NCBI RefSeq assembly: GCF_002836475.1
Contig: NZ_PJBJ01000029.1
Location: forward strand, 166,752-230,751
From: Flavobacterium sp. ALD4
Lineage (GTDB): Bacteria > Bacteroidota > Bacteroidia > Flavobacteriales > Flavobacteriaceae
DNA length: 64,000 bases
Direction: 5' to 3'
Under the pieces are notes generated by a model. The model saw only the letters and a list, made by a program, of their open reading frames with translations. It searched no databases and was not told where the DNA came from. The first letter of the stretch is position 1. Each line of letters begins with the position of its first letter. Position numbers and translations under genes: made by a program. Positions 53,316-62,620 of the stretch are shown here, piece by piece.

Positions 53316-55163
53316 ATGAAAAAACTACTATTTGTTGCGCTTTTGGTTATTTCGACCAGCCTATTTGCGCAAGACAAGGGTCTTAGTACCGTTGGCGAGA
53401 ATTACACTAAGAAAGAAGTGCACATTAAAATGCGTGATGGAGTATCACTTTATACCGCGATTTACACACCCAAAGACCATTCTAAGAAATACCCAATGAT
53501 CATGCAACGTACACCTTACAGCTGTGCGCCTTATGGACCGGATCAGTTCAAGAAAAGCATTGGTCCCAGCGAAACCATGATGAAAGAAGGATACATTGTC
53601 GTGTATCAAGATGTACGTGGGCGCTGGATGAGTGATGGTTTGTATGACAACATGCGGGCCTTCATTCCTAATAAAAAATCAAAAACAGATGTTGATGAAG
53701 CTTCAGATACGTATGACACCATTGACTGGTTGGTTAAAAATACCGAGAACAACAATGGAAATGTGGGAATCTGGGGGATTTCATACCCTGGGTTTTATGC
53801 GACCTACTCTTTACTGAGCAGGCATCCTGCATTGAAAGCCGTTTCGCCTCAAGCATGCATTAGCGATTTTTTCTTTGATGATTTCCACCACAACGGAGCG
53901 TATTTATTGAGCTACTGGAAAGCGACGCCGCTTTTTGGCATTCAAAAGACCGAGCGCACGACCACTGATTGGTATAAATTTCCCGATTTGGGAACCAAAG
54001 ATGATTATCAGTTTTTTATGAATGCGGGACCTTTGTCTAACTTGGATGCGTTTTATGGAAAAGATAATGAATTTTGGCAACAGCTAAAAGACCATTCCAG
54101 TTACGATGATTTCTGGCAAAAAAGAGGCATCCTACAACACCTAAAGGATATTAAGCCTGCAGTAATGACTGTAGGAGGTTGGTTTGACGCCGAGGATTTA
54201 TACGGTCCTTTGAACACTTACCAGACAATAGAGAAAACAAGTAAAAACTACAATACTATTGTGATGGGACCTTGGAGTCACGGAGACTGGGCAAGAAATG
54301 GAGCCAAAGCTGTTATTGGAAATATAAACTTTGGCGATAGTATTTCAGGTTTCTTTCAAAAAAACATTGAAGCTAACTTTTTCCGCCATTTCTTAAAAGA
54401 TAATGGAAAAGGCGAGAACAAACTACCTGAGGCCTATGTTTTTGATACAGGATCGAAAGATTGGAAAACCTATGACGTTTGGCCACCTAAAAATATGGCG
54501 AAAGAAAGCTTTTATTTGGCACAGGATAAAATAATGACAGGGGCAGCAAACGATGGCGGGTTTCAGGAGTTCATCAGTGACCCTAAAAAGCCGGTTCCTT
54601 TTACGGAAGATATCAATCAAAAAGGGATTACACCAAGGAAATACATGACCGATGACCAGCGTTTTGCGGCACGACGTCCTGATGTGTTGGTGTATGAAAC
54701 CGAGATTTTAAAAGATAATATGACTTTGGCCGGCGATATTTTGGCACAATTGCAGGTTTCCACTTCAGGAACGGATGCTGATTGGATTGTAAAAGTAATT
54801 GATGTTTTTCCTAATGATGAACCGGAAACTGCTGAGGTAGCGCCCTATTTAAAAATGAGTAATTACCACATGATGGTACGAAGCGAAGTTATGCGAGGTC
54901 GTTTTAGAAATAGTTTTTCTAAACCAGAGCCTTTTGTGGCTAACGAGAAGACCGCGGTAAATATCAAACTGCAAGATGTGATGCATACGTTCAAGAAAGG
55001 ACACAAAATCCAAATCCAAATTCAAAGTACTTGGTTTCCTTTGATTGACTTGAATCCGCAAACTTTTGTAAACAATATCTTTTATGCAAAACCGGCAGAT
55101 TTTAAAAAGCAAACACACCGCGTGTATGGTGATTCTAAAATCATATTTTCTGTTGTGAAATAA
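53316..55163 (+). CDS. Secreted CocE/NonD family hydrolase (peptidase S15 fold)
   Basis: A 615-residue protein with a signal peptide (about 18 residues, ending STSLFAQ). The alpha/beta core has KEVHIKMRDGVSLYTAIYTP, IVVYQDVRGRWMSDG, the nucleophile elbow GNVGIWGISYPGFYATYSLL and GGWFDAEDLYGP. The acid/His region is MGPWSHGDW, followed by a C-terminal jelly-roll domain (TLAGDILAQLQVSTSGTDAD, HTFKKGHKIQIQIQSTWFPL). CocE/NonD hydrolases cut esters or acyl amides such as X-Pro dipeptides or cephalosporin esters. Export suggests peptide or ester breakdown outside the cytoplasm. The specific substrate is unknown. Confidence 0.92.
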   Translation: MKKLLFVALLVISTSLFAQDKGLSTVGENYTKKEVHIKMRDGVSLYTAIYTPKDHSKKYPMIMQRTPYSCAPYGPDQFKKSIGPSETMMKEGYIVVYQDVRGRWMSDGLYDNMRAFIPNKKSKTDVDEASDTYDTIDWLVKNTENNNGNVGIWGISYPGFYATYSLLSRHPALKAVSPQACISDFFFDDFHHNGAYLLSYWKATPLFGIQKTERTTTDWYKFPDLGTKDDYQFFMNAGPLSNLDAFYGKDNEFWQQLKDHSSYDDFWQKRGILQHLKDIKPAVMTVGGWFDAEDLYGPLNTYQTIEKTSKNYNTIVMGPWSHGDWARNGAKAVIGNINFGDSISGFFQKNIEANFFRHFLKDNGKGENKLPEAYVFDTGSKDWKTYDVWPPKNMAKESFYLAQDKIMTGAANDGGFQEFISDPKKPVPFTEDINQKGITPRKYMTDDQRFAARRPDVLVYETEILKDNMTLAGDILAQLQVSTSGTDADWIVKVIDVFPNDEPETAEVAPYLKMSNYHMMVRSEVMRGRFRNSFSKPEPFVANEKTAVNIKLQDVMHTFKKGHKIQIQIQSTWFPLIDLNPQTFVNNIFYAKPADFKKQTHRVYGDSKIIFSVVK

Positions 55164-55183
55164 AAGTATACTACTTTCAAAAT

Positions 55184-55222
55184 AAAACCCCAATCCTATT
55201 CAGTAGGGGCTGGGGTTTTGTT
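55184..55222 (+). terminator. Terminator after the CocE/NonD gene
   Basis: A nested hairpin (aaaacccc / ggggtttt with an inner cctattcagtagg) and a T-run. Confidence 0.85.
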
Positions 55223-55796
55223 TTAGTAGGTGTCTATACTTACTTTGAGTTATTTTAATAATTTTGTATTATTTGCACTGTATAGTGTTGAACCTAGTCT
55301 GATAGTAAAGTAAAACCTACAAATTACACTGAGATACAGCTGTTTAATAGATAGTATATCAGGATTTTAACATGATTAATGTTTGATTATTAGATAATGA
55401 TGTCCATCGAATTTATGATTCGACTAGCTATCATATTTCGTTAGTACTAATTCCTTTTAAGTTGTTTTTTTTTGCTAAAGCAGTTAGTCGATTCTGTAGT
55501 AATGCACGGCGTAAAGGGGTATACCTATCAATTACAAAACTGTATCTCTTAGATCAGATTCCAATTGATTTTTAGATGTACGTCTTGTATTTTAATATCT
55601 TTATCATCGTTGTTTTGCCAGAAAACACTTTTTTGCACTGCAATAATTAAATAATATCTACACTACTAATAGCAAACGAATTTATGTTTTAGTCTAAAGT
55701 AATCAGGAATGTTACGTACTAATTCCGAAATGTCTGCTGTTGTAAACATATTTGCAAGTAGTGATTTAAGGAGGTTGTTTTAATTAACCAAATTTA
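55223..55796. other. Intergenic region without a gene
   Basis: About 570 AT-rich bases between the hydrolase terminator and the aceA terminator. All frames are short and none resembles a known gene. No box, hairpin or repeat of note was seen. Confidence 0.55.
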
Positions 55797-55826
55797 AAAA
55801 GGCAACATGCGTACATGTTGCCTTTA
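55797..55826 (-). terminator. Terminator of aceA
   Basis: A hairpin with stem aaaggcaacatg / catgttgccttt; on the minus strand a T-run follows. It lies 20 bases past the aceA stop. Confidence 0.85.
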
Positions 55827-55845
55827 CATTTAAATAGAATAAATA

Positions 55846-57471
55846 TTATTTTTCTAATACTAGTTCTCGTTCTGTAACATTTTTTTTACTATCAAACTGA
55901 CTACTTGTGTTTTTCGCTCCATCAGCTTTTAAAGCTTTGTCTCCAGCAAAGAATGTTTTATGGTCATCACCAAGATTTGATCCTGCCATTCTTTGATGTT
56001 TTACACATGCAACACCTTTGCGAATTTCTTGTCTTTGAACCCCTTTAACATAAGCCAACATTCCTTCTTCTCCAAAATAACCTTGGGTTAAATCATTCAT
56101 ATGAAGTGCTGTAGTATGGTACGTAGGTAAGGTAATTAAGTGATGGAAAATTCCAGCTTCTCTTGATCCATCTGCTTGAAAAGTCCTGATTTTATCGTCT
56201 GCACGATGACACAATTCCGAATCATCATAGTGCGCATCCATTAAATTATTTCTATCATAGCCTGTCATATTATCTTCTTCTACAAGCATTTCTTCATACA
56301 CTTGATTACGGAAGTTTAAGGTCCAGTTAAAAGATGGGGAGTTATTATAAACCAATTTAGCATTAGGCACAACTGCCTTAACTCGATTTACCATTTGAGC
56401 AATTTGCTTAACATTTGGTGTATCCGTTTCGATCCATAACAAATCTGCTCCGTTTTGTAAACTAGTAATACAATCTAATACAACTCTATCAATATTCGAA
56501 CCCTCTTTAAATTTATATAAACCATTTGCTAATCGCACTGGACGTACTAATTTACCATCCCTTTTAAGAAGCACATCATCTTCTTTTGCATCATTGAGAG
56601 CTACTTCATCTGCTTCTATAAACGCTAAATATTTAGAAGCTAAATCTCCAGACTCTTTACTAACTGGAAGCTTTTGAGTTAAACCAGCACCTTCAGAATC
56701 TGTTCTAGCAACAATAATTCCGTCTTCTATACCTAATTCTAAGAACGCGTATCTAATAGCATTTAATTTGTCAATAAAATCTTCATGAGGTACAGTAACC
56801 TTTCCATCTTGATGTCCACATTGTTTCGCATCCGAAACTTGATTTTCAATTTGAATAGCACAAGCTCCAGCTTCAATCATTTTCTTTGTTAACAAATAGG
56901 TAGCTTCTTCATTCCCAAAACCCGCATCAATATCAGCAATAATGGGAACTATATGTGTTTCAAAATTATCAATTTGATTTTGCACCTCTTCCCCGTTTTC
57001 AAGTCTTCTAAATAAATCATTTAGCTCAATAGCATCTGCTTGACGTAAGAAATCATAAATTTCTTTGATTAATGCTGGAACAGCAGTTTTTTCGTGCATT
57101 GATTGATCTGGTAATGGTCCAAATTCTGAACGTAATGCAGCAACCATCCAACCGGAAAGATAGATGTATTTTTTACTAGTCGTTTTATGATGTTTTTTAA
57201 CAGCGATCATATTTTGTTGCGCAACAAAACCATGCCAAGAACCTAATGATTGTGTATATTGAGATGAATCTGCATCGTACTCTGCCATATCTTTTCTCAT
57301 AATGGCTGCTGTATATTTAGCGATCTCTAAACCTGTTTTAAAACGATTCTGAGTTGCCATTCTAGCTGCACTTTCAGGATTTATTGCATTCCAAGCTGCT
57401 CCATACTTTTTTTTAAGGTCTCTTACAGTCTCTAATGCGGAATTGTAATTGCTTTGTGCTAAATTTTTCAT
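55846..57471 (-). CDS. aceA: Isocitrate lyase (long form)
   Basis: A 541-residue enzyme, longer than the 430-residue E. coli form and close to the long isocitrate lyases. The active-site segment reads AKQCGHQDGK (family pattern K-K/R-C-G-H, here with Gln before Cys). IIADIDAGFGNEEATYLLTK, IQIENQVSDAKQCGH and WIETDTPNVKQIAQMV are typical. It cleaves isocitrate to glyoxylate and succinate, the first step of the glyoxylate shunt. It follows aceB by 84 bases on the same strand, so acetate and fatty-acid growth genes form one unit. A hairpin lies between the two genes. Confidence 0.95.
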   Translation of the reverse strand: MKNLAQSNYNSALETVRDLKKKYGAAWNAINPESAARMATQNRFKTGLEIAKYTAAIMRKDMAEYDADSSQYTQSLGSWHGFVAQQNMIAVKKHHKTTSKKYIYLSGWMVAALRSEFGPLPDQSMHEKTAVPALIKEIYDFLRQADAIELNDLFRRLENGEEVQNQIDNFETHIVPIIADIDAGFGNEEATYLLTKKMIEAGACAIQIENQVSDAKQCGHQDGKVTVPHEDFIDKLNAIRYAFLELGIEDGIIVARTDSEGAGLTQKLPVSKESGDLASKYLAFIEADEVALNDAKEDDVLLKRDGKLVRPVRLANGLYKFKEGSNIDRVVLDCITSLQNGADLLWIETDTPNVKQIAQMVNRVKAVVPNAKLVYNNSPSFNWTLNFRNQVYEEMLVEEDNMTGYDRNNLMDAHYDDSELCHRADDKIRTFQADGSREAGIFHHLITLPTYHTTALHMNDLTQGYFGEEGMLAYVKGVQRQEIRKGVACVKHQRMAGSNLGDDHKTFFAGDKALKADGAKNTSSQFDSKKNVTERELVLEK

Positions 57472-57517
57472 AATTTTGTTTTTAATTATTAAGGTTGTTC
57501 TAGATTTTGATAATTAA

Positions 57518-57548
57518 GTCTCGTAAACTATTGCAGTAGTTGCGAGAC
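57518..57548 (-). other. Hairpin between aceB and aceA
   Basis: The bases gtctcg ... cgagac form a stem with a partly paired inner part. There is no T-run in the minus direction, so it is more likely a processing or stability element than a terminator. It may set different levels for the two enzymes. Confidence 0.45.
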
Positions 57549-57555
57549 ATTTTTT

Positions 57556-59154
57556 TTAAATATATTGGTATGCTGATAGTGTTAAAAATTCTTCAAATTC
57601 TTCGGAAATCACTAGCTTATTAAAAAGTTCAATAGCTAATTCAAACTTGCTGTTTTTTATGTTCTCCTCGCCAAATTCGGTGATGATTTTTTCTACTTCA
57701 TCATCAAAAATATCTTGGTACAAAGTCATATTAAAAGTTCTTCCACCTTCTATAATAACTTCATTATGTAGCCATTGCCAAACTTGTGTTCTTGAAATTT
57801 CGGCTGTTGCAGCATCTTCCATTAAATTATAAAGAGCCACAGCGCCATGACCTCTTAGCCAAGCTTCCGTATATAAAATACCAACATTAATGTTTTTTCT
57901 AATCCCATCTTCAGTTACCGTACCATTAGGTATTTCAACTAAATCTTGTTCTGTTATGTTTATATCGTCACGTGTCACATGTAATTGGTTAGGTGTTGGC
58001 ATGTGCTTATTAAATTCTGCCATAGCAACTGCAACTAATGCAGGATGTGCAACCCAAGTACCATCATGTCCATTTTTCACTTCACGCTCTTTGTCTTTTC
58101 TTACTTTTTCTAAAGCAGTATTATTCGCTTTTTCATCATTTTTAATAGGAATTTGAGCAGCCATTCCGCCTATTGCAAGTATTCCTCTTTTATGACAACG
58201 TTGTATAACCAACTTTGAATACGCATCCATAAACGGTGTAGTCATGGTTACTTGATCCCGATTAGGAACTACAAAATTGGGATGATTTCTAAATTTTTTG
58301 ATGTAAGAGAAAATATAGTCCCAACGTCCACAGTTTAAACCAACAATATGATTTTTAAGTTCGAAAATTATTTCGTCTAGTTGAAAACTTGCTGTAATGG
58401 TTTCCACTAAAACAGTTGCTTTAAAAGTTCCATTTGGCACTTCTAAGTATTCTTGCGCAAATTCAAAAACTTTGTTCCACCAACGCGCTTCTAAATAATG
58501 CTCTAATTTTGGTAAGTAGAAATACGGTGCAGTTCCATTTTGCATCATTGTTTGCGTGTTGTGAAATACATACAAGCCAAAGTCGACCAAACTTCCAGAA
58601 GTTCGTTGATTGTTAATTATGACATGTCTTTCGTTTAAATGAAGACCTCTTGGTCTAACAAGTAAAACGGCCGTTTCTTGGTTTAATGCATACGTTTTAT
58701 TGCGTTTTATATCAACTAAGGAAATTGTTTTTTTATTGGCCTCTATTAAATTTTGTTGCCCTTCAATAGTGTTTTTCCAAGTAGGAGAATTGCTATCTTC
58801 TAAATCTGCCATAAATGTTTTGGCTCCAGAATTTAAAGCATTGATAATCATTTTTTTATCTACTGGGCCTGTAATCTCTACACGTCTATTTTGTAAGTCA
58901 TGCGGAATGTTACCAGCAGTCCATGCATTATCTCTAATAGCTGCTGTCTCTGTTGGAAACGCTGGAAATTTACCTTCGTCAAAAACCTTTTGTTGATTTA
59001 CGCGACTTTTTAAGAGAGATAATCTTTCTTCGTTAAATTTTTCATGAAGAGCAGTAATAAAAATTAATGCTTCATCAGTTAAAATTTCTGGGTAGTAATT
59101 ATTAACCTCTTTAGAAAAGTTAATTTTTGATTGTTTTAAATAATTGCTTTCCAT
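57556..59154 (-). CDS. aceB: Malate synthase A
   Basis: A 532-residue protein, the length of malate synthase A. Landmarks include NALNSGAKTFMADLEDSNSP, LLVRPRGLHLNERHV, TVLVETITASFQLDEIIF, LNCGRWDYIFSYIKKF, AHPALVAVAMAEFNKHM and the end QLWQW-like RTQVWQWLHNE. The enzyme joins glyoxylate and acetyl-CoA to malate, the second step of the glyoxylate shunt. It is the promoter-proximal gene; aceA follows. An operator-like palindrome is about 50 bases upstream of its ATG. Confidence 0.96.
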   Translation of the reverse strand: MESNYLKQSKINFSKEVNNYYPEILTDEALIFITALHEKFNEERLSLLKSRVNQQKVFDEGKFPAFPTETAAIRDNAWTAGNIPHDLQNRRVEITGPVDKKMIINALNSGAKTFMADLEDSNSPTWKNTIEGQQNLIEANKKTISLVDIKRNKTYALNQETAVLLVRPRGLHLNERHVIINNQRTSGSLVDFGLYVFHNTQTMMQNGTAPYFYLPKLEHYLEARWWNKVFEFAQEYLEVPNGTFKATVLVETITASFQLDEIIFELKNHIVGLNCGRWDYIFSYIKKFRNHPNFVVPNRDQVTMTTPFMDAYSKLVIQRCHKRGILAIGGMAAQIPIKNDEKANNTALEKVRKDKEREVKNGHDGTWVAHPALVAVAMAEFNKHMPTPNQLHVTRDDINITEQDLVEIPNGTVTEDGIRKNINVGILYTEAWLRGHGAVALYNLMEDAATAEISRTQVWQWLHNEVIIEGGRTFNMTLYQDIFDDEVEKIITEFGEENIKNSKFELAIELFNKLVISEEFEEFLTLSAYQYI

Positions 59155-59204
59155 GTTGTTATATATTTATAATGCAATACTATAACAAAGTTTTTTATAA
59201 AACA

Positions 59205-59218
59205 AGCGAACGTTCGTT
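59205..59218. promoter_or_regulatory. Palindromic operator-like site upstream of aceB
   Basis: A ten-base perfect palindrome cgaacgttcg (59207-59216), 53 bases upstream of the aceB start. On the minus strand AAACTTTG, one mismatch from the TAnnTTTG box, follows about 12 bases further toward the gene, so the palindrome would lie in the promoter spacer, where a repressor would block RNA polymerase. A TetR-type acyl-CoA regulator is one possibility. Confidence 0.5.
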
Positions 59219-59854
59219 AAAAATTGAATTTCTAAAAAAAAAATATGTTCGCAAAAATAGTTGTGTTTGCTTTTATAGAAGAATATTATAGTAAAGTTAT
59301 ATTTGGTTGAAAGCCAAGACAGATAAGGAGTGAAGAGAATCTGGCGTTGTTTGTTTTGTCTAGCTATCGGGTTTATCTAAGTCTTATTTAAATGAAATTT
59401 AAAAGGAAAAAAAATATCTAAAACTAGATAAAATTACAATCCTTGCGGAGAAATTAGATGTCTTTTAGGGTCAGGTGGCGCATTTAAAATTGGATTGAAA
59501 TTCGGCACCAGATGATGATTTACTCTAACTATAAAACGAAATCCTATCAGGGCTCTTTGGAAAAAAAGAAAGCGACTTAATAGGTTTAGTTGCGAATGCT
59601 CCTGCTAAAGTAAATGCATTCATAAGTACGATTATAGAAATTGCTACAAAACTATAAAGTTTTTGTTGGTAAATTATTTACTAAAAAGTCGGGGGTGCTA
59701 TTGGGAAATACTAGTAGATCGCATATTGACAAACTTTGCCTGCCTATAGTTTAATCATTCAGGGATAATAGTTTTTTTTAATTGAGTTTTTTAGCTATTA
59801 AAAAGGGGGGCGAAAAAAGCTCTTAATTTTTGGGTTAACTGTATCATCGGATTT
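59219..59854. other. Long non-coding or eroded region
   Basis: About 635 bases without an intact gene. Two plus-strand snippets look protein-like but are interrupted: YLKLDKITILAEKLDVF near 59416-59467 and ESDLIGLVANAPAKVNAFIS near 59570-59630. They may be remains of a decayed gene. No family can be named. Confidence 0.4.
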
Positions 59855-60238
59855 CTAATAGACTAGTCGCACTTTACCATTCACACATTCTATACTTGTT
59901 GGGGAAGGAGGAACGTCACGAGTTGAAATAATCCCCCATTTCGTATTGAATTCTTTTTGATAATTTGTGTATTTTTCAACTTTTTCAAGCAATTACGTTG
60001 TATTTAATTTCAATGAATAGGTAATAAGTCCGCTAGATCCACTACAGGCTTTAGAACCAATTGAGGTAAAAGCCCAGCCTGCTGGATTCTCACATTGCTT
60101 TCTAGTTGAAAGTGACAGAATTTAAACATGTATTTTCTTGAGATTTTGTGCTTCTTGCTCTTGTGTACTGTCGTTATCATTACTGCAACCAATAAAAGTT
60201 AGTCCAATTGCCAAGATTAATAATTTTAAGTTTTTCAT
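59855..60238 (-). pseudogene. Lipoprotein gene with two in-frame stop codons
   Basis: From ATG 60238 the frame encodes a type II signal peptide (MKNLKLLILAIGLTFIGC, lipid Cys18) and then LKKIHV followed by TAA (60122-60124). The same frame continues QCENPAGWAFTSIGSKACSG up to a second TAA (59993-59995), then LLEKVEKYTNYQKEFNTKWG, and ends ECVNGKVRLVY with TAG at 59855-59857. The total of 128 codons has no frameshift. The pattern of a CxxPxxW-FxxIGSKAC block and a C-terminal VxCVNGK resembles small flavobacterial lipoproteins I have seen. Two nonsense changes in an otherwise preserved frame point to recent loss. Confidence 0.8.
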
Positions 60239-60307
60239 AAATAATAGTATTATGTAATTTGATTGGAGTCGATTGGTTGGTATTAATGTATCGATAGCTT
60301 TTTTATT

Positions 60308-60940
60308 TCAAATACAAATCAAAGAAATAGCCTTCTCAACAAGTGGTTCCATTACCTGATAGCCTCCTTTGTTCGGATGTACTCCGTCAGTTGAATAGCA
60401 GAAAGGCAGTCCTTTTTGATCATCAGTCATCGCCGAGTAATAATCAACATAGGGGATACTATTTCTCTCGGCATAACTTTTAATGTTTTTATTCAACTCC
60501 ACGATGGTATCAGCGGGTTTTTCTTTGGGACTCCAATAAAAATAATTGGCTGGCAAAACCGAACACAGAATGACCTTGATGTGATGGATCTGAGCGAGTT
60601 CAACCATCGAAAAAATATTGTTTTGGATCATCTCCAGTGTTGAAGGCCCGGTGTTGCCTGCAATGTCATTTCCGCCGGCAAGAATTACAACTGCGGCTGG
60701 CTTTAGGTCAATAACGTCGGCTCTAAATCGTAGGAGCATTTGTGGAGAGGTTTGTCCGCTAATTCCTCTATTGATATAGGATTTTCCCTGAAAGAATTCT
60801 GGATGTACGTTGCTCCAAAATTCAGTTATGGAATCACCCATAAAAACAATCCTTTTTTCCCCAGTTTCCGCGCCTTCTATGGCAGCATTTTCTTTTTTGT
60901 ATTTGTTTAAATAAGGCCAATCTTGACTTTGTGTTTCCAT
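60308..60940 (-). CDS. SGNH/GDSL-family hydrolase
   Basis: 210 residues from ATG 60940 (METQSQDWPYLNKYKKEN). The four SGNH blocks are present: FMGDSITEFW (Ser), INRGISGQTSPQ (Gly), ILAGGNDIAG (Asn) and STDGVHPNKGG (Asp, His). Such enzymes remove acyl or acetyl groups from sugars or lipids. Most homologues begin with a signal peptide; here none is encoded, and the upstream frame has stop codons. An AT-rich stretch encoding KIKLILFSF occurs just upstream out of frame, so a signal sequence may have been lost by a small deletion. If so, the enzyme would remain in the cytosol. Confidence 0.9.
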   Translation of the reverse strand: METQSQDWPYLNKYKKENAAIEGAETGEKRIVFMGDSITEFWSNVHPEFFQGKSYINRGISGQTSPQMLLRFRADVIDLKPAAVVILAGGNDIAGNTGPSTLEMIQNNIFSMVELAQIHHIKVILCSVLPANYFYWSPKEKPADTIVELNKNIKSYAERNSIPYVDYYSAMTDDQKGLPFCYSTDGVHPNKGGYQVMEPLVEKAISLICI

Positions 60941-61158
60941 TTTCACCAATTGTTGTATTAAAAGAAAATAAAATTAGTTTTATTTTTTCACTACTGCTAC
61001 TATTAAGAGGTATTAAGATAAATTCATAGTTTTTAATGGTTTTTTTTTATTGGATTAGAATATGTTAAAATAAAATATATAGCAATAATGTACTCTTTTT
61101 AAGCTAAATTGGAACTCAAAATAGTTTGTTAACGTATACCATTGAAATAAATACCACT

Positions 61159-62202
61159 ATGTTTTTTTATAAAAAATTATCCCAAATCAGTTTTCTAAGT
61201 AGAAGTTATGCCTTTAAATTTTTATTCGTAGCTTTCATAGGAATCCACATTCCTCTAATTGGTTTGTTGTTTTTTGTGCTTTATGGGAATTTTTCAATTT
61301 CTCCCAATACGATTTTGATTTTTGCATTGCTAATGACCTTGCTGGCTTCGGTGGTTACTTTAACCATCCTTAAACAATTGATTAAACCTATAGAAATCGC
61401 TTCTAGGGCATTGAGAAGTTATAAGAAAGAGAGACAAGTACCAAGCTTGCCTTTAGATTTTCATGATGAGGCTGGTTTTTTAATGCGTAACATTCAAGAA
61501 ACAGTACTGGAACACGAAAAATTCATTAGTGAAAAACAAGACTTAGTCTATTTGCTATCCCATGATTTGAAAAATTTTGCAGGACAACCCCAATTATTGG
61601 CAACTTTAATATTAGAGGCAAACCCATCAAATGAAATCAAAGAGTTAGCGGAATTGATTTACCAGTCTTCCAACCAACAGTTTCTGTATATTGACAAGCT
61701 TTTAAAGTTGCTTAAAGAACAGGATGAGGTATTGAAAACAAGTCCCGATTTAAAATTGATCCATTTTGATTCTATTATCGAAACTGTTGAAAAGCAGGTA
61801 AAAGAGTTATTGGAAATAAAAAAAATAAAACTAATTGTATCAATCCAAGTTAAAGAAGAACAGCTCTTCATTGAGGAGGAATTATTAATTCGAGTGCTTG
61901 TAAACTTGATAAACAACGCTATAAAATTTTCATATCCCGATAGTGAAATATATTTGAAAATCCAGGAAAAAAATACAAAGCTGGTGATCAGTGTCTTGGA
62001 TAATGGAATTGGATTTAACCAAAGTAATGTTCAAGATTTATTTAGAAAATTCACAAAAATGAGCAAACTGGGTACTTCAAATGAAGCTTCTAGCGGAATT
62101 GGTTTGTATTTGTGTAGGAAGATAATCGAAAAAAACCAAGGTAAACTCACTGGTATAAGTGCAGGTCAAGACAAAGGCGCCACTTTTACCATTGTTTTCT
62201 AA
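61159..62202 (+). CDS. Sensor histidine kinase (orphan)
   Basis: 347 residues from ATG 61159 (MFFYKKLSQISFLSRSYAF), chosen over a TTG 11 codons upstream. Two membrane helices (FLFVAFIGIHIPLIGLLFFV, TILIFALLMTLLASVVTLTI) are followed by a HAMP-like linker, a HisKA box with LLSHDLKNFAGQP, and an ATPase domain: LVNLINNAIKFSYP (N box), ISVLDNGIGFN (G1), SSGIGLYLCRKIIEK (G2). There is very little sequence outside the membrane, so it may sense the membrane or a partner. No response regulator is adjacent. The stand-alone receiver of the 19 kb cassette could be its partner, but nothing links them directly. Confidence 0.92.
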   Translation: MFFYKKLSQISFLSRSYAFKFLFVAFIGIHIPLIGLLFFVLYGNFSISPNTILIFALLMTLLASVVTLTILKQLIKPIEIASRALRSYKKERQVPSLPLDFHDEAGFLMRNIQETVLEHEKFISEKQDLVYLLSHDLKNFAGQPQLLATLILEANPSNEIKELAELIYQSSNQQFLYIDKLLKLLKEQDEVLKTSPDLKLIHFDSIIETVEKQVKELLEIKKIKLIVSIQVKEEQLFIEEELLIRVLVNLINNAIKFSYPDSEIYLKIQEKNTKLVISVLDNGIGFNQSNVQDLFRKFTKMSKLGTSNEASSGIGLYLCRKIIEKNQGKLTGISAGQDKGATFTIVF

Positions 62203-62225
62203 GTAGAAAAAGGTGTTTTATTTTT

Positions 62226-62263
62226 AAAAACCGCAATAAAATTTATTTTTATTGCGGTTTTTA
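62226..62263 (+). terminator. Terminator after the histidine kinase
   Basis: A hairpin with stem aaaaaccgcaataaaa / ttttattgcggttttt around a short loop. Confidence 0.9.
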
Positions 62264-62620
62264 CATATGTGTCACTTAGTTAAATTTAAAGGAATAATAC
62301 TCTTGTTTTAAGATTTTTACTGTTATTAACTCACTAAAAAACAGTTTTTTGTGCCGTTCGTAGTTTTTTTTCACACTTTTATCGGAAATATTAAAAAAAT
62401 GTTAATTGTAATTTAAAAATAATATAAATTCGATTTTTATTTGCTAAAAATCATACAATTAATGACGAAGATTTGTTTAACCTACGAACAATTTTTTTCG
62501 ACTTATTTAGAGTAATTGATTGGTGTAATTTAGCAGCAATGGCGATCTCAATTGTTGTTGAAATTGTCTTTTTAATCGTTAGTCTATCGCATTCATTATT
62601 TTTTTAATTAATTATTTACT
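62264..62620. other. Upstream region of the surface protein gene
   Basis: About 355 AT-rich bases. A 22-codon frame (ATG 62539, MAISIVVEIVFLIVSLSHSL) precedes the large gene, but its start context is weak. The region is long enough for a promoter and a 5' leader. I found no exact -7 box. Confidence 0.4.

Noticed and set aside
60010..60192. A 60-codon minus-strand frame
   Set aside because: It is a shifted reading of the lipoprotein pseudogene; the conserved blocks are in the frame that starts at 60238.
62539..62607. A 22-codon upstream frame (MAISIVVEIVFL) as a regulatory leader peptide
   Set aside because: Weak start context and no attenuator-like hairpins or regulatory codons; such frames are expected by chance in AT-rich DNA.
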